Source: Anas platyrhynchos (taxonomy: Eukaryota; Chordata; Aves; Anseriformes; Anatidae). Taken from it: 64,000 nt of DNA. A program made the position numbers and the translations under genes. Of the stretch, positions 47,641 through 59,831 are shown in pieces; position 1 is the first letter of the stretch; every line of letters starts with the position of its first letter. The DNA is taken from positions 17,755,501 through 17,819,500 of the forward strand of contig NC_092601.1 of NCBI RefSeq assembly GCF_047663525.1. Direction: 5' to 3'. The notes below the pieces were generated by a model, which worked only from the letters and a program-made list of their open reading frames with translations, did no database searches and was not told the DNA's origin.

Positions 47641-49560
47641 TATTAATCAAGCGCTAGCTGCACACATAACACCTACCACCTTCCACAGGAGAAACACGAA
47701 TTCATTAGTAGGAAATGTTAACAACTGAGGGAGTATTGTTTTTGTACTGAACAGCGACCAAAACAGAAAATAATGGAGATGTTATAATTTAGCCTTGGCA
47801 ATGGGGATTATAGTTTTGGCCCTCCTCGTGCCCATGAAGCCATTCCAGCCCAGCCCCATCATCCAGCCCTTTGCCCAGCAGGGTTCCTTTTACTTTTACA
47901 TTTAAATAATAACCTTTGCTATATCTCCCCAGTTTGGCAGGTCAAGAAAGGGTTCTTTTACAACAGCTTTCTTACTGCTACAGCCTTGGCACAAGGAAAA
48001 GACAGGAAATTGGTTTTAGAGGCTGGTTTTGATGGACGTGTCCTGGACAGGGATTTTTTTTTTTTTTGTGCAGTCGGTTGCTGGAGCTGAGCCGTGTTTC
48101 TGTCACTGCTGTTTCATGCAATATTTTGTCAATCTGAGGAAATAAAAGCAGAACTTCTGTGTGCAGCACTGCTGCCCAGCAGACCCAGTGCCCCTGCAGA
48201 AAGCCTGGGGCTGTTCAGACCCATTTGCAATAAAGTTATGGGGCTTCTTCCATCAAATCATTGGGTTTTATTCTCAACGGCAAGGTTGTGAAGAAGCCAG
48301 CAGATCAAGAAAGCACCAAGCAAGGCCAACCCAACCCCAGCTAGAGGTCTCCAGCCATTGCGGAGGTGAATCTGGCTTCAGAGCAGTGTGTCGAGGACCA
48401 GCCTGTGCCCAGGCTCTCTGCCAGCAATTGCAGAGTATAAGGCCATTTCCCGGGCTTAATCAAGGCAAGATTTTAAAAGCTGGTCTCATTGGAGGTACAG
48501 AGCCAGCTTGTCTGAGCCAGTTCCACCTCTCGCCCTCCTGCACCCACCCCAGCCCTCGCATTTTCTCCAAGTCCTGAAACCAGTGGAAACCCCAGGTAAG
48601 CAGCCCAAGAGCAGAACAGAACACAGTGAAAACTGCCTCCTGCCTTTGATGTGACTATAAAGCAAATATTGCACCCACGAAGGAAACGGAAGCGACAAGG
48701 CCTTTTGCTGCACGATTTGGAGACGTAACACTTAATACAGCGCTGCCAACTGATGTGCTGGCTGAGGCTGCTCACAGGTGTGAATTTGGAAAGCTGGGCA
48801 CATTAGTTCAGTCGTATTTCATTACGTGGGTTTTGCCAAGACAGGGCTTTTCCCTCTGTCTTTCACCAGCAGGTCCCTGTGCAGTGTGGCAGGAGGTGAG
48901 TGGGAAGAGCTCTGAGCAGGATGGGGCTGCCTTGGTCGCACGTGCCCAGGGATGCCCCACAAAGACATGGCAGAGGCAAGAGAAAATGAGGGAAAACTGG
49001 GCATTTCTGGGCAAAGCAAAGCACGCCAAACTCGCTGCCCTTCTGCTTTTTATTGTTCCTATAATATTTTTATGGAGAACAATGAAAAGTGAAAAAGTTG
49101 TGTTATCCAGTTGTATCTTATTCATGCTGAGATATTTTGATTGAAAATCTTTATTCTTTGTCTTGTGTACAGCTTTTTTTCTTTCGCTTGTTTCCTCTGT
49201 TTAGCTGATGACATTTTGAAAATGTTTCCTTCTCTCAAACCTATTTCCTTTGGCTGGTCACCCAAACCTCTCCTCCTCTTCACCTTTGCCAAAAAATCAG
49301 CTGGAAATATTAATTTTTCATTCTTTAGAGGTTTTCACATTACAGACTTGAGAAAAAACAAGGAAAAAAACCAAAGATTTTTCCACCCTTCCTACTATGC
49401 CCTTCACAGTATCTCAGATGGCAAATACTCTCATTAAATCCCACAGGATAATTAACCTGGCTAACATGAGAGAAAGTGGTCAAGTCCATAAAGGATGGAC
49501 CTGCCTCATGGCTGGTGCCCAGAATTATTCTGAAACAAACCTTATTCCACTCTTGGAGCA
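47641..49560. other. No gene recognised
   Basis: T14 run at 48054-48067. Frames of up to 138 codons overlap and are unrecognisable. The part from 49030 is AT-rich. Confidence 0.45.
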
Positions 49561-50000
49561 AATTACAGCAGATTATCTGTGCTAACAGTTGATTACCAAG
49601 AAAAGGATTCCACAATTTGGAATATTGCAGGTAGTTGCATTAGTAAAGAGCTGTGTACTAGTCTGATATTTTTCACTTATTCCAGTGAAACTCTGCCCAA
49701 ATATACTTCAATAAGGCATTGATTTTATTTTTTTTAAATATATATTTGCTTTTTAACTAGCAATGAAAGTTACAGTCCATTAGGATGATTGTTGTGTGAG
49801 TTCAGTATCTCAAGGGCTATTAATGCTGAAGCACAGTATGGGCAAGGGTGTAAACAATCATTGGTGGTATTTTTCTGGCAGAAATCCCAAGAAGCTTATA
49901 ATAAAAACAAGATTTTAAAAAGCTTTTGAGTAAATCAATTTTCATTCTTTTTCAGCATTCCTTACTTAAGTGAAATTAAGCCTAATTTGGGCCAAATCTG
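49561..50000. promoter_or_regulatory. AT-rich non-coding block; candidate conserved element
   Basis: TTTTAAATATATATTTGC near 49733 and TAAATCAATTTTCATTC near 49931, with no open frame of note. Confidence 0.25.
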
Positions 50001-50479
50001 TGATGCTAGGCTTGAAACATGCTTTGCAGCTGGGGTCACTGCACCCTGCTCTGCACTTCCTCTGGGTGAACATCAAAGCCTGGGGCTGAAGAGCAGGGGC
50101 TGAAGCCAGCTGCTGAGATCAGACTAAGACAAGGCTGTGCCTGCACGGGGAAGGGACATCTCACTGCCCAGCCCCTGCAAACAGCTCTCCAGGCACCAGA
50201 GGGTTTCTGCTCCACGAAAGCTCGCCCCTCACTTTAAAAGTGCTTCATGTGATAGCAGTGGCTAGATGAAAGGCACTGGTATTTCTACAGCAGAATCCAG
50301 GCAATTATCTTTATAAGTGTATATGCTCATATAAACGTATTTTCTCTGCTCAGATACACAGCTAGGGTGTTCATCAGAGACCTTCCTGTAATCAAAAGAC
50401 TCCTTACAGCAGTGACAGGAGGAGCTGAAGATGCTCCCACAGTGGGTCTGGCATTCAGGCCTCCTCACCAGCACGCTGA
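50001..50479. other. No gene recognised
   Basis: Ordinary sequence without notable frames. Confidence 0.5.
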
Positions 50480-50760
50480 GCTGCCCTGTCCACCCCTATG
50501 AAAATCTTCTTATTAAAGCAAGGGGCAGCTAATAATAAGCTGATTTAGCAATTAGCATAATGTGAAGGGAAATGTGGGTGTCCTTATTCCAGAACAACTC
50601 TAAGCAAGGGAAAAAATCCCAGCTTTAATTCCAATAAGATTAATTTTGCATTTTAATTAGAAAGATGAAGGGGGAAAAAATGGAGCGAGCATGGATTTCA
50701 TCAGTAGCTTATAAAGCATTGTAGAAATTTGGCTTATAATGGATTTCTTCCTTCTTGTTG
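50480..50760. promoter_or_regulatory. AT-rich non-coding block; candidate conserved element
   Basis: Contains GCTAATAATAAGCTG, AGCAATTAGCATAATG, TTCCAATAAGATTAATTTTGC and TTTTAATTAGAAAG words; dense TAAT content and no coding signal. Confidence 0.3.
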
Positions 50761-51660
50761 GCAACAGCTATGGGGGAAGCATTCAAAAGGAAAGAGTTCA
50801 GCATCTTCTCGAGAGACTCATGCATGCTGCACTTCCAGCTGCCCACAGACGCATTTTTAAACTGAAAAATTCACCCTAGTAGAGATCAGCCCAAGGAACC
50901 TCAGAGCTAGTCCAGGCAGGTGTTTTCCCTGCTCCTCTGAGGCCTATAAAGCCCATTTTGCAAACAGATGGGAAAAGAAACCTCTGGAAATCACGCAACT
51001 ATACCTTTGACAGCAAATGCTTTGTGAGTAAACTCAGACCCTTTGGCTTGTGTTGGGCAGCATCTCCTCCCCCCCTCTCCCCCCGGCCTCTGCTCAAGGA
51101 CAAGCACTTGCAGGCTGTAGAGCAGAAATGATAAAACTCAGCAAGTAAAGGCTTTTCCACTGTCTTGAATTAATTACTACCTTAACTGCTGGCCAAAAGC
51201 CTTGCCAGGGATCTCCAAAGGCTCCTTCTCCCCTTTCCCACTGGTCCTGCATTCCCCCACCCCTTTACTGAATTCTGCTCACTTCCCTCTTGAAGGAAGT
51301 CTGGCTCCTTCCTCATTTTCCTTCCCCTTGCTGCTGCTGATTCCTTTTCCTTTCACCTTCAGGACATCGGTAAGAGGAGCATGGACAGCAGGGCAGGGCT
51401 TGGTGCTGGCCTTCTGCTGCCTGGGTCCATCCCGCAAGCCCCTGGCTGCCTGCAGCCTTCCAGCGGGGCTCACTGCAGAGATGATCCTCAGGGATTTCTG
51501 TGCAGTGTTCCAGTGAGTCTTTACTGAGTGTATGAAAACAGCAATTTTTTTGGAGACTATAGCTTGGTGAAATATGAGATGATTTTCCCAGGGACAGCAC
51601 AAAGCACATCCATGACATAAGTGTCATCCCTTGCCAGATTCCAATAAAAAGACTGTAGCT
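50761..51660. other. No gene recognised
   Basis: Frames of about 104-107 codons on both strands at 51202-51627 occupy the same DNA, so they are mutually exclusive as genes. Confidence 0.45.
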
Positions 51661-52300
51661 TGCTTTATAGATCTGTCAGAATTTGGTCATCTTCTGAGGA
51701 TGAACTCGAGTGGAAGAACACATTAATTTCTAAAATATAATGTATTTATTGTAAAGAGATTTATTTGAAGGGATAAGAACCTGATCAAGACTAACTGTTG
51801 GAAAGTATTGTTAATAACTCCCTCCTGTAGATTATCACAGTTTAAGTTATGTAGATTAAAAGATTATTATTTGAGTTTAAGTATCAATTATGCCCCTATT
51901 GGAATTAATCTGCTGAATTACAATTTCTACTCATTCTGCTGCATTTTAGAAAAACAATTCTCATTCTTCTCATACAAAGAAAGTCATTTATGATTTGCAA
52001 TTGCTAAAGCTTGGTATTTAAGTCATTTTTCCCCCCACCTTCTGAAGGCAAAGCTCAGCTCGGTTCTTTAATTTTAACTGCTGCTGCCTTCTCATCAAGG
52101 TGGTTAGTTAATGGGTAGGGAATCCCTGATCCACTCAGGGAGTCCTGCAATTAATGTTGCCATGTCGAAAGGAGGTTGCCTATGGCAACCTTTTCATTTG
52201 CTTGAGTGCTTTTATGTGGGTTAATGATGAAGTATTGTCAAGGTGTATGTAGGATGCAAAAGCACTATCTGTTATAATGCAGCATAATTAAAAGTCATTT
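51661..52300. promoter_or_regulatory. AT-rich block with an RFX X-box; candidate enhancer
   Basis: The left part has AATGTATTTATTG, TTGTTAATAAC, GATTAAAAGATTATTATTTG and GGAATTAATCTGCTGAATTAC words. The right part carries the palindromic X-box at 52174-52190, preceded by a GTTGCCATG half-site at 52156-52164. No credible exon. Regulatory role inferred. Confidence 0.4.
52174..52190. promoter_or_regulatory. RFX X-box palindrome GGTTGCC-TAT-GGCAACC
   Basis: Seven-base arms are perfectly inverted around a three-base spacer, matching the RFX consensus of two GTTRCC half-sites with one to three spacer bases. RFX factors drive ciliary and some neuronal genes. Binding is inferred. Confidence 0.6.
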
Positions 52301-55300
52301 CTTCTCTCAAAAATGGCTAGTAATATTGCGTCTGAAGAAGATAGTGATGAAGCTGCCTGGCAGATCCCTGACCTCCTCTTCCTTTATTCATGTCAGTGCC
52401 TCGCAGCGGGATCCTCTGTACCAGGTGCTGTGCCAGCACTGACAAGTCTGAAGGAAAAACTATTGCTGATTAAAAACCTGTCTGAATGGAAACCCTGGAA
52501 AATAACCCATGGAGTACAACTGTGATCAGTTCCCACATGTGCACTCTGCTCTAAAATATTTACATTGATCTCCTCACCTCGTTGACATAAAGGAAAATTA
52601 AAGGTCACAAGCTCTTCTCCATGCAGAGCCAAGGAGGTGCCCAGGACCTGGGCAGTCCTGAGGTTTCTGCAGTGCTCTGGTCAGCATGGATTGCAGACCA
52701 CGTCCTCGTGCTGGAGCATTTGGTTTGCACAGCAGGGAGCTGTGCATGGGGATGCTTCTCTGGCTCAACGTGCATCTTGCTGTGATGCAGGTGATGGAAG
52801 CTGAGACATTTGGTCCCTTCTTTGGTCCCCTCAGCCAAAGTCACTGCTGAGCACCCAGGTAAGGGAGAGGGGCTTGGCCAAATCCCACATGACTCTGTGG
52901 TTTTGCAGGAACTCTGACATTGAGCACAGTGTTAGTCAAGGCTTCAGGCAGTGACAGGTGTTTCCAATAGGCAACCTCCCTTTACATCAGAGACAACAAC
53001 ACTGAAGGGTGAATCCAGAAAAAAAGCATTATTGGCAGAAAAAACATCCCATCATGTGGAAAAAAACACAGAAATGATGCAGGTGTGACTGCTTCCCCTG
53101 CCTACAGGGAACATAAGGTAACATTTCCTTTAATTAAAATATACCTGCTTCGCAAAGCTAATCTTCTTTTAATAAACAAAACTCAGCGCCCTCTCCAGCA
53201 ACCTCTGCATGCAGTATTAATTAAACATGGCATCCCTTTGACAATGCATCAAGCTGGCAGCAGGAGGCAAAGCATGTCTTGGCAGTACTTGAAAAGGCCA
53301 ACAGCGAGCCCAGTTTCCCAGTTGCCACCATGTCCAGCATCTTCCCTTTATTTTTCTTCCAGTCATTTTGAAGTTCTGCTGCAATGTCCTTTACAAAACA
53401 AACGTTCAGAGAAAAAAAAAAATAACCTGTGGCTGCTACTTAATTTTCTAGTGATGTGGACAAGACAGCAGTGATCGGTTAGCCCTATTGCTTTCCCACC
53501 AAGAAAATACCCTTCATCTCTGTGGCTTTCCAGGAAAGGAAGAAATTATTCTTTCTCCTCCAGCTCCCTGTCTCCCCCGAGAAGATCGTTCATCTCCCAG
53601 CTTAGAGGAAACCTCCTCCAAAACGCTACTTGCATCAAAATTGTGGAGTTTGTCTCTCTAAAGGCTTTAGCTAAAACTGGCTGAAACCAATGGAAAACTC
53701 CCTTGATGCTAACATCTGAACTCTGAACAGGAGGCTGAATAAACAAAGATTTAGCACAGGCTGGCTCTCTCATAGTATCTTAGTATACAGACAGCAAAAT
53801 CACTAACATCCTTCAGCAAAAGTATGCAGAAACAAAGGACAAACTTTAGAAATTGATATCAATCAAATATTCATTCCTTTAATAGGTATAAATAAATGTG
53901 TCGCTAGCCAGTGTTGGGATTTAATAATATAATGCAACGTACTGAAACTGAACAGCTGCCAAACCCCATGGCATATCTGAGCATTGTACCTACAGCACCT
54001 CTTGCACTGGGATCACCAAGTCTCCAGAGTACTTTTTGTTTTTAAAAAAAAATGTTACACAGAATTTTGGTACATTTAGATTGGAAATTTGAAACTCCAC
54101 ATGCTATTCAAATGTACTTTTCACTATAGTAAAAAAAAAAAAAATAAAAAGGTATCTCACAGCCTTCCCCACAGTGACTTTTGTTTGCAGCAGAACATCA
54201 GCAGGTGCTGGGAAAGCAGCCTTGCAACACGCAGCCACTAGACAAACCCTTGGGTTGCCTTCAGCTATTTTTTCTTTCCTTGCCCCTGCAGAGAGGCAGC
54301 AAAGGACCCAGTGAAGCGGAGCCACCTGTGACACCGCAGGGTTTCATCTCACCCGGTCATGGTCTCATGAAAAGGCCACGCTCTGATAGCTGCAAAGCCA
54401 TGGCTGGTGATCTCAAGTACCCTTGGAAAGCAGCACACACACCAAGTCCTCTTTGTTGACATGCTCAAATCTTTTTTTTCCCCCCCAGTAATATTAAAAA
54501 CTCTAAAATCCTCAGCTTTATGGAAACCAAAATTAAATTGTTTTCATAATCATTATAGACATCAGCCACACATAAAGATGAAAAAGAACCCATTGAAGCT
54601 AGAGGCTGTCAAATAAATACGCTGAACCTTTTACAGTACAGAGGCTCTTTGAGTCAGCAAACCTTTAAACACCAGTTGCCACGCAACACCAGTAACATCA
54701 GATGATGAACAGCTCAGCAATGCGCACTGAATGTGGTAAATACAGGGTTTCAGTATTTATGTATCACTATTTATTAGAGTATTTCTTTATGCTGTTGACA
54801 GTCCCTGATAAAACAAGGACAGGGATGCTATTAAAATCAGGTCCGTTCCTGCAAGGGAAGATTGATTGGGGCTGCTCAGACATAGCATAAGCTATATGGT
54901 ACGGCATATGGTCCCTATAGGTCTTAAGGTTGCCAGAAAATGAGAAATTGTCCCAGCCAGCAGCCATCTGCCTGGAGTAAAATGTGTTTTCACAGGGTGA
55001 ATAATTAAGCCAAGATACATCTTCCACATCACAAAACAGAGGGCAGATCCGCATAATTTTACATAAAACTGACAAAAATCCTTGGCTGGGGGTGGGAAAA
55101 ACATCAGGTTCCTTATCAGCAGGCAGGTAAGTGGATTTGGAGTGGGTGGTGCTTATTTCACTTCAAACTTGCTTTTCCAGCAGTGAAGCTGTTCTGGTTT
55201 CAGTGAGGTTACCTGGGGGCAGAAATAGGGCCCTTTCCATCTTTTAAAGGCATCCCTGAAGACAGCAGTTGCAGAAATGATGATTAGAGCACAGTAAGGC

Positions 55301-57100
55301 AACAGCTTTTTCTGCCAAATTTACTTTCCCCTGTAGTCCCTGTTTTAGAAACTGTGATTTTCAGAAACTCAGCTTTTTTGGGGGAAATTCTCATTAACCT
55401 GTGGTAGATCTGTCAAAAACCTCGTAAATCAGTAAAGGCAGGAACCTCCCTGGTTATGACACAGTGAGGGCTCTGAGGCATTCAAGTCCTCACACTGAGG
55501 AAGCCATACCCCAAAACTGCAGTGTTTTTGGGGTGTGTTGTCTGGAATTTTATGTAATGGAGAATAAATCCATCCTAATTATAGGAGGAGGAGAATGAAG
55601 AGAAGCTTTTAAAGATTTTCTTTGATTAGGAAAGAAATAGCGGAAGGGACCGAAAGAGTTATAGTACAAAGCAAGTATATCTGCATTTGTAGAAAATCTG
55701 CACATACGGAGATAACAGCCCAATTTTACATTTGAGAGGCAACAGCATTCTATAAATATTGAAATATGATGATGTTGAGCAACTTGTGCCTGGCAAGTCC
55801 TGGTTTCTTCTCCCGTTTGGCTTTCTGCTTGTGCTGGATCATCTCCCCTGCCTGCCAAGGGATGCAGAGCAGTCCCAGCCCAGAGCCCCCTGGCTCCTAA
55901 CCCAAGGGCATCCCTTGTGCCTCCCTTCTCCTCAGTGAAGAGGTATTTGGTAGAAGGTCAGTTTGGTTTCATGAAATCAAGTGGCATTTGCTTAGAGGAG
56001 GAAGAAAATCTATCACCTTTAAATAAGCTGTGAGGCTCAATGCTGCAGGACCAAAACACTAAGAACAGTGATAAAACCCACACCAGGCTGGGCAGAGCAG
56101 AATGGGAGGACTAATAACTAAGCTCTTTGGGGGATGCCCTCACACAGATCAGGCTGCACAGTGAAAGCCAGCTTCATCCACCCTTTCTTGCTGCATCTAG
56201 TCCTGCAGGTTGGCTGTCTTTTTCCATTGGGCCTACTGTGGAGATAAATTTCCAGAACAGCTCTTTCTGATCACAGAAAATTGTCCTCTGTGAAGTACAA
56301 GCACAGATTTCAGATCTTGAGTTCTGAGCTACCCAGGGATTTTTACAAAAGCAAAAAAATGCTGGGTGGTGTGATGCAGCCTAATGGACTATTTATGCAA
56401 ACATTTATTTTTTTGACTATCTACCCTGTTATGCTCAATGGTGTTCTGCACAGGGATTCCAGCAGGTCTGAAATGCAAGGGAAAACTGGCACTAGGCTGG
56501 CATATTTTGACACAGCACAGTTGGTGGAATAGGGGCAAAACATATTTGGCTGTTTCTGCCTATTAGTGCTTGTAGCTGGCCTGTGGCATACTGATGAGGG
56601 CTTTTCCAAGAGCTTTCATATGCACAGATGTGATAAGATGTTAATTTTTCAGAATTTCCACAGCTGGGTTTGCTGCACAGAGGAACAAGGAAAACAAATC
56701 TTTTTTGAAAACAAAAGCCCAGGGACCTTCAGGTGACATAGTTGGGGCCAAGCTCTGCAGCAGCTGAGCAGGAGGGCAGCAGCTGGGCTTGGATACTTAA
56801 AGCCCCCTTAAAAGTCAATTCAGGGACCCTGCTTTTCTACTCTGGGGGTTATGGGGGCTTTGAGAGTGTCATCACAGCTTGCAGCTGAAAGCCAGGACAA
56901 AGGAGATGCTCTGTGTGCCTATTCCTCAATAAAAGGACTCCTGCATAGAAAGCCTTTTATTTATGGCTTAGTTATTATGAAGTCGGTTTTTCTCCGTTTC
57001 AGTTTGCTGGTGCCCACAGAGCCACACAGCATGATCCTCACTGTGCGACCAGGAGCAAGACAGCTTTATTACACCAGGCACACACAGCCCCTACTACAGC
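52301..57100. other. No gene recognised
   Basis: Mostly ordinary sequence. A weak reverse CTCF-like site is at 53185-53199 and a looser X-box-like GTTGCCACGCAAC at 54675-54687. An A14 run lies at 54131-54144. Frames of up to 129 codons have no recognisable content. Confidence 0.45.
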
Positions 57101-58000
57101 AGGGCATGATAAGGCAGCCCTAAATCACAGCAGAGGAAGTAGCTTTATTTCCAGTTCACCACTTGATCATTAAGAGCTGCTTCCCCAATTTGTTTACTTT
57201 CCATCTCATGGCTGAGGTATTTAAACTCTACTGTTTTGACCCCATTTCTGTCCTTTCTCACAAAGCCAGCTCTTTTTATGCCCTCTTAAATCATCTTTCA
57301 GTTTGAAACACCCTTGCTGTTCATCTGAGCCAGGATCTTAGACAAGATGATTTTCTAAAGCATATATCGCCAATATATTGCCTAGATACACATCCACTCT
57401 GTGGGGTGAGTCATATCCCTGTAAGATTCCCCTTCATCCCTTCCATTTCACTTTGTTCCTTTACCTGTACATGAGGCCACACATACTTTTTTTCCCCCAA
57501 TCCATTTTTACTATTTTATTCTCTCACAGCAATAACAACTCTTAGCACAATTAAGACAAAGTCTGGTGTACCAATCAGTCCACACTAACTGTCCCTTCTG
57601 GTTGGCTTCATCACACAGAGTGCTTCTTGATCTGAAAGGTCATTTGAATACCTCCTGGCAGTTACTCAGTTGAATATTGATCTCAGCATCATTCTGCACT
57701 TGTGAGCCTGTCCAATGCTGTGTGCTAGCTTCATGTTAGTACATAGCTCTGAGAAACAGCAAACAGCTTTCAGTAGTGTTTCCTTAACTAGAATGAGGAA
57801 ATTGGAAAAGACCTTCTTAGATCTTACCTCCTTGCTGCCTTCTAACATAATCTGTCTGGAAGCAGATATCACAGCCCAAATCTTCCTGCTGCTACCCTAG
57901 AGGACAAGAGGATGCTAATTACTGTTCACACAGACCAAAGAACAATACCCTCCTAAGCCTCTTCTTTTATACAAGAGAGACCTGAAGACACTCCAAGCTA
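57101..58000. other. No gene recognised; TATA-like word on minus strand
   Basis: Sequence of uniform character with few frames. A perfect TATAAAAG reads on the minus strand at 57971-57964. It might be a worn LTR or an isolated promoter, but nothing else supports either. Confidence 0.35.
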
Positions 58001-58850
58001 CTAACCAGGGGCACCTGGCAGGGCAGGAATGTCCTGGGTCTGGTTACAGGTGTGTGGGTTGGGTGAGAAATGGGACAGTAGTCTTGGCTAATTGGGTCAA
58101 TTAGTTCAAGAATGTGACTTACAGTGCAAAAAAAGCAACAAGATAACCCTGGAGATGGGACTGAGAGCTGTTAGCTGATTTGGGGGGATACAGGAGTGTA
58201 TGGATGTTCTGGAGAAAAATGCCATTTTGCATTTGTAAATACATGTATACCTGATTTGCTTCATCTGCTTCACCTGATGGAGGAAAATACCCAGGCAGGC
58301 CCCATGCCTGGCTGAGTGCCTGAGCTCAAGTGACAGCAATCCTGTCAGTCAGTTTGAAAGGGGGATGCTGCCCTTTGCTTTGCCCTCTGCAATGATCTTT
58401 GGCTAAATAAGTCAGTCTAAAAGAAGCAGCTGAACAGTTTGGAGTGTGAAGAAGGCATCTGGCGAAATAATAAAGAGTGACATGGGTCCTGGAAACTGCT
58501 GGCCTCTGAGCCGCAGGTTTGGCTGTGCCCCTTGTGCAGAGGACAGGCAGCTCCATGTCCTCCTTCAGCCTGGGGCCTCGCCTCATTTACAGCGAGAGAT
58601 GGGCAGAAGGAAGCAGCCTCCTGTGCACAAAGGCTGGTGAGACTGAGACTTTTGCTCAGTGGGGCAAAACCAGCGCTGCATGCAGGGGACCAGCATGCCC
58701 GGTCACAGGACCATGGGGGAAGATAAGTGAAAGGTGCCTGGAGAAGGGGAGATGCTGTGCTGGGTCACACCAGGAGCAGAAGTGTTCTGATTTCTGCAGA
58801 TGCTCCTCGCCAATTAAGAGGCAGCTCACTTGCAAAATGTGCAGATTTTA
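58001..58850. other. No gene recognised
   Basis: Frames of up to 127 codons overlap on the plus strand in different frames; none is recognisable. Confidence 0.45.
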
Positions 58851-59400
58851 CACTTGCAAGTCAAACACAGTCGAGGGGATTCTCTTTTTATTGCGCATAT
58901 AGCGCACGTACGGGAATCCTCCGGTGGAATATTTAAATGGTAATCCATCCCCAAACATTGTAAGGGAGTAGCTTTCCTTCAGCATCGAGTAAATGGCAAA
59001 GCACTGTCGGAGGAGGAAAGGAAATAAAAAATCACTCCTGCAGCAGCGACGGTATTTTTCTGCACGCGGCAGCCTTGTGAGAGCCCTTTGTGCTAGGGTT
59101 TCCCCTCCATCCTCAGACACCCAGGGGCACAGAGGGAGCTGGGGGTGACAGAGGGGATGGGGGGTAAGCAGTGAGAGGAGGGGAGGTTGGATCCGGAGCT
59201 GTGAGACAGAGACAGCAACGTGACTGAGAGTGGGCGAGACGCCACCGAGGGAGATGCTGATGAGGTCAGCCTGGGAATCCTCGGCTGTAGCCGGCCGGTT
59301 TCTATAGAAACACAGAGCCGGGGTTTAACGCATTAAATGGACAAGTTTTAATGTCGGCGCTTAATAAAAAAAATATAAAAAAAACAATAGAAATACAGTG
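58851..59400. promoter_or_regulatory. CpG-enriched patch with an RFX palindrome; candidate promoter or enhancer
   Basis: CpG words recur (GCGCATATAGCGCACGTACG, GACGGTA, CACGCGGC, GGGCGAGACGCCACCGAGG, GTAGCCGGCCGG). The patch ends with the X-box at 59298-59311 and an AT-rich tail. Position and make-up would suit the promoter of an unseen transcript, but I cannot define an exon. Confidence 0.4.
59298..59311. promoter_or_regulatory. RFX X-box-like palindrome GTTTCTATAGAAAC
   Basis: A perfect 14-bp palindrome fitting GTTNCYATRGNAAC-type X-boxes. It lies at the edge of a CpG-enriched patch, directly after CCGGCCG. Confidence 0.5.
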
Positions 59401-59698
59401 AGGGAATCCTTATCACATGTGCGCCCCACGGTTTCCCTCTACTGTGTCAGCAGTCTGCTCCAGCACGCTCGCAGGAAAATTACAGAAAATAAAAATCTTC
59501 AGCAATGACTCAAAACAGTGACTATGTCTTCTCACTAGGCAGTGGGCTTATCCTTAAAAAGTCAGATCATATTTTTTCTGTATAATTTCATCACAGCATT
59601 CTTTTCTAGTCCTGGCAGTACGTGCCCTGCTCAGGGAGCCATCAGTGGCAGCCCCATTTGCACGTCTGGACTGAACCCGCTTCTGAGCTGATGAAATC

Positions 59699-59713
59699 TG
59701 AGCAGGTGGCACC
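59699..59713 (+). promoter_or_regulatory. CTCF-like site, first of a co-oriented pair
   Basis: TGAGCAGGTGGCACC matches the CTCF core in its AGGTGGC variant except at the first two bases. Confidence 0.4.
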
Positions 59714-59831
59714 AGCCCTGAGCTGGCCATGGGGATCAGGCACCTCTGCAGGGAGCCTGGTCAGAAAAAAGTCCTTTCATCCACCAACTCCTACCCAGGA
59801 AGAGCTGTGCTTTTTCAGCAGGTGGCACCAG
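59701..59831. repeat. Perfect 15-bp direct repeat, AGCAGGTGGCACCAG, spaced 116 bp
   Basis: Copies at 59701-59715 and 59817-59831. The sequence between and around them is not repeated, so this is not an obvious tandem duplication. Confidence 0.9.
59815..59829 (+). promoter_or_regulatory. CTCF-like site, second of a co-oriented pair
   Basis: TCAGCAGGTGGCACC matches the AGGTGGC-variant CTCF core except at the first base. It shares a perfect 15-base word with the first site, 116 bases away. Confidence 0.5.
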
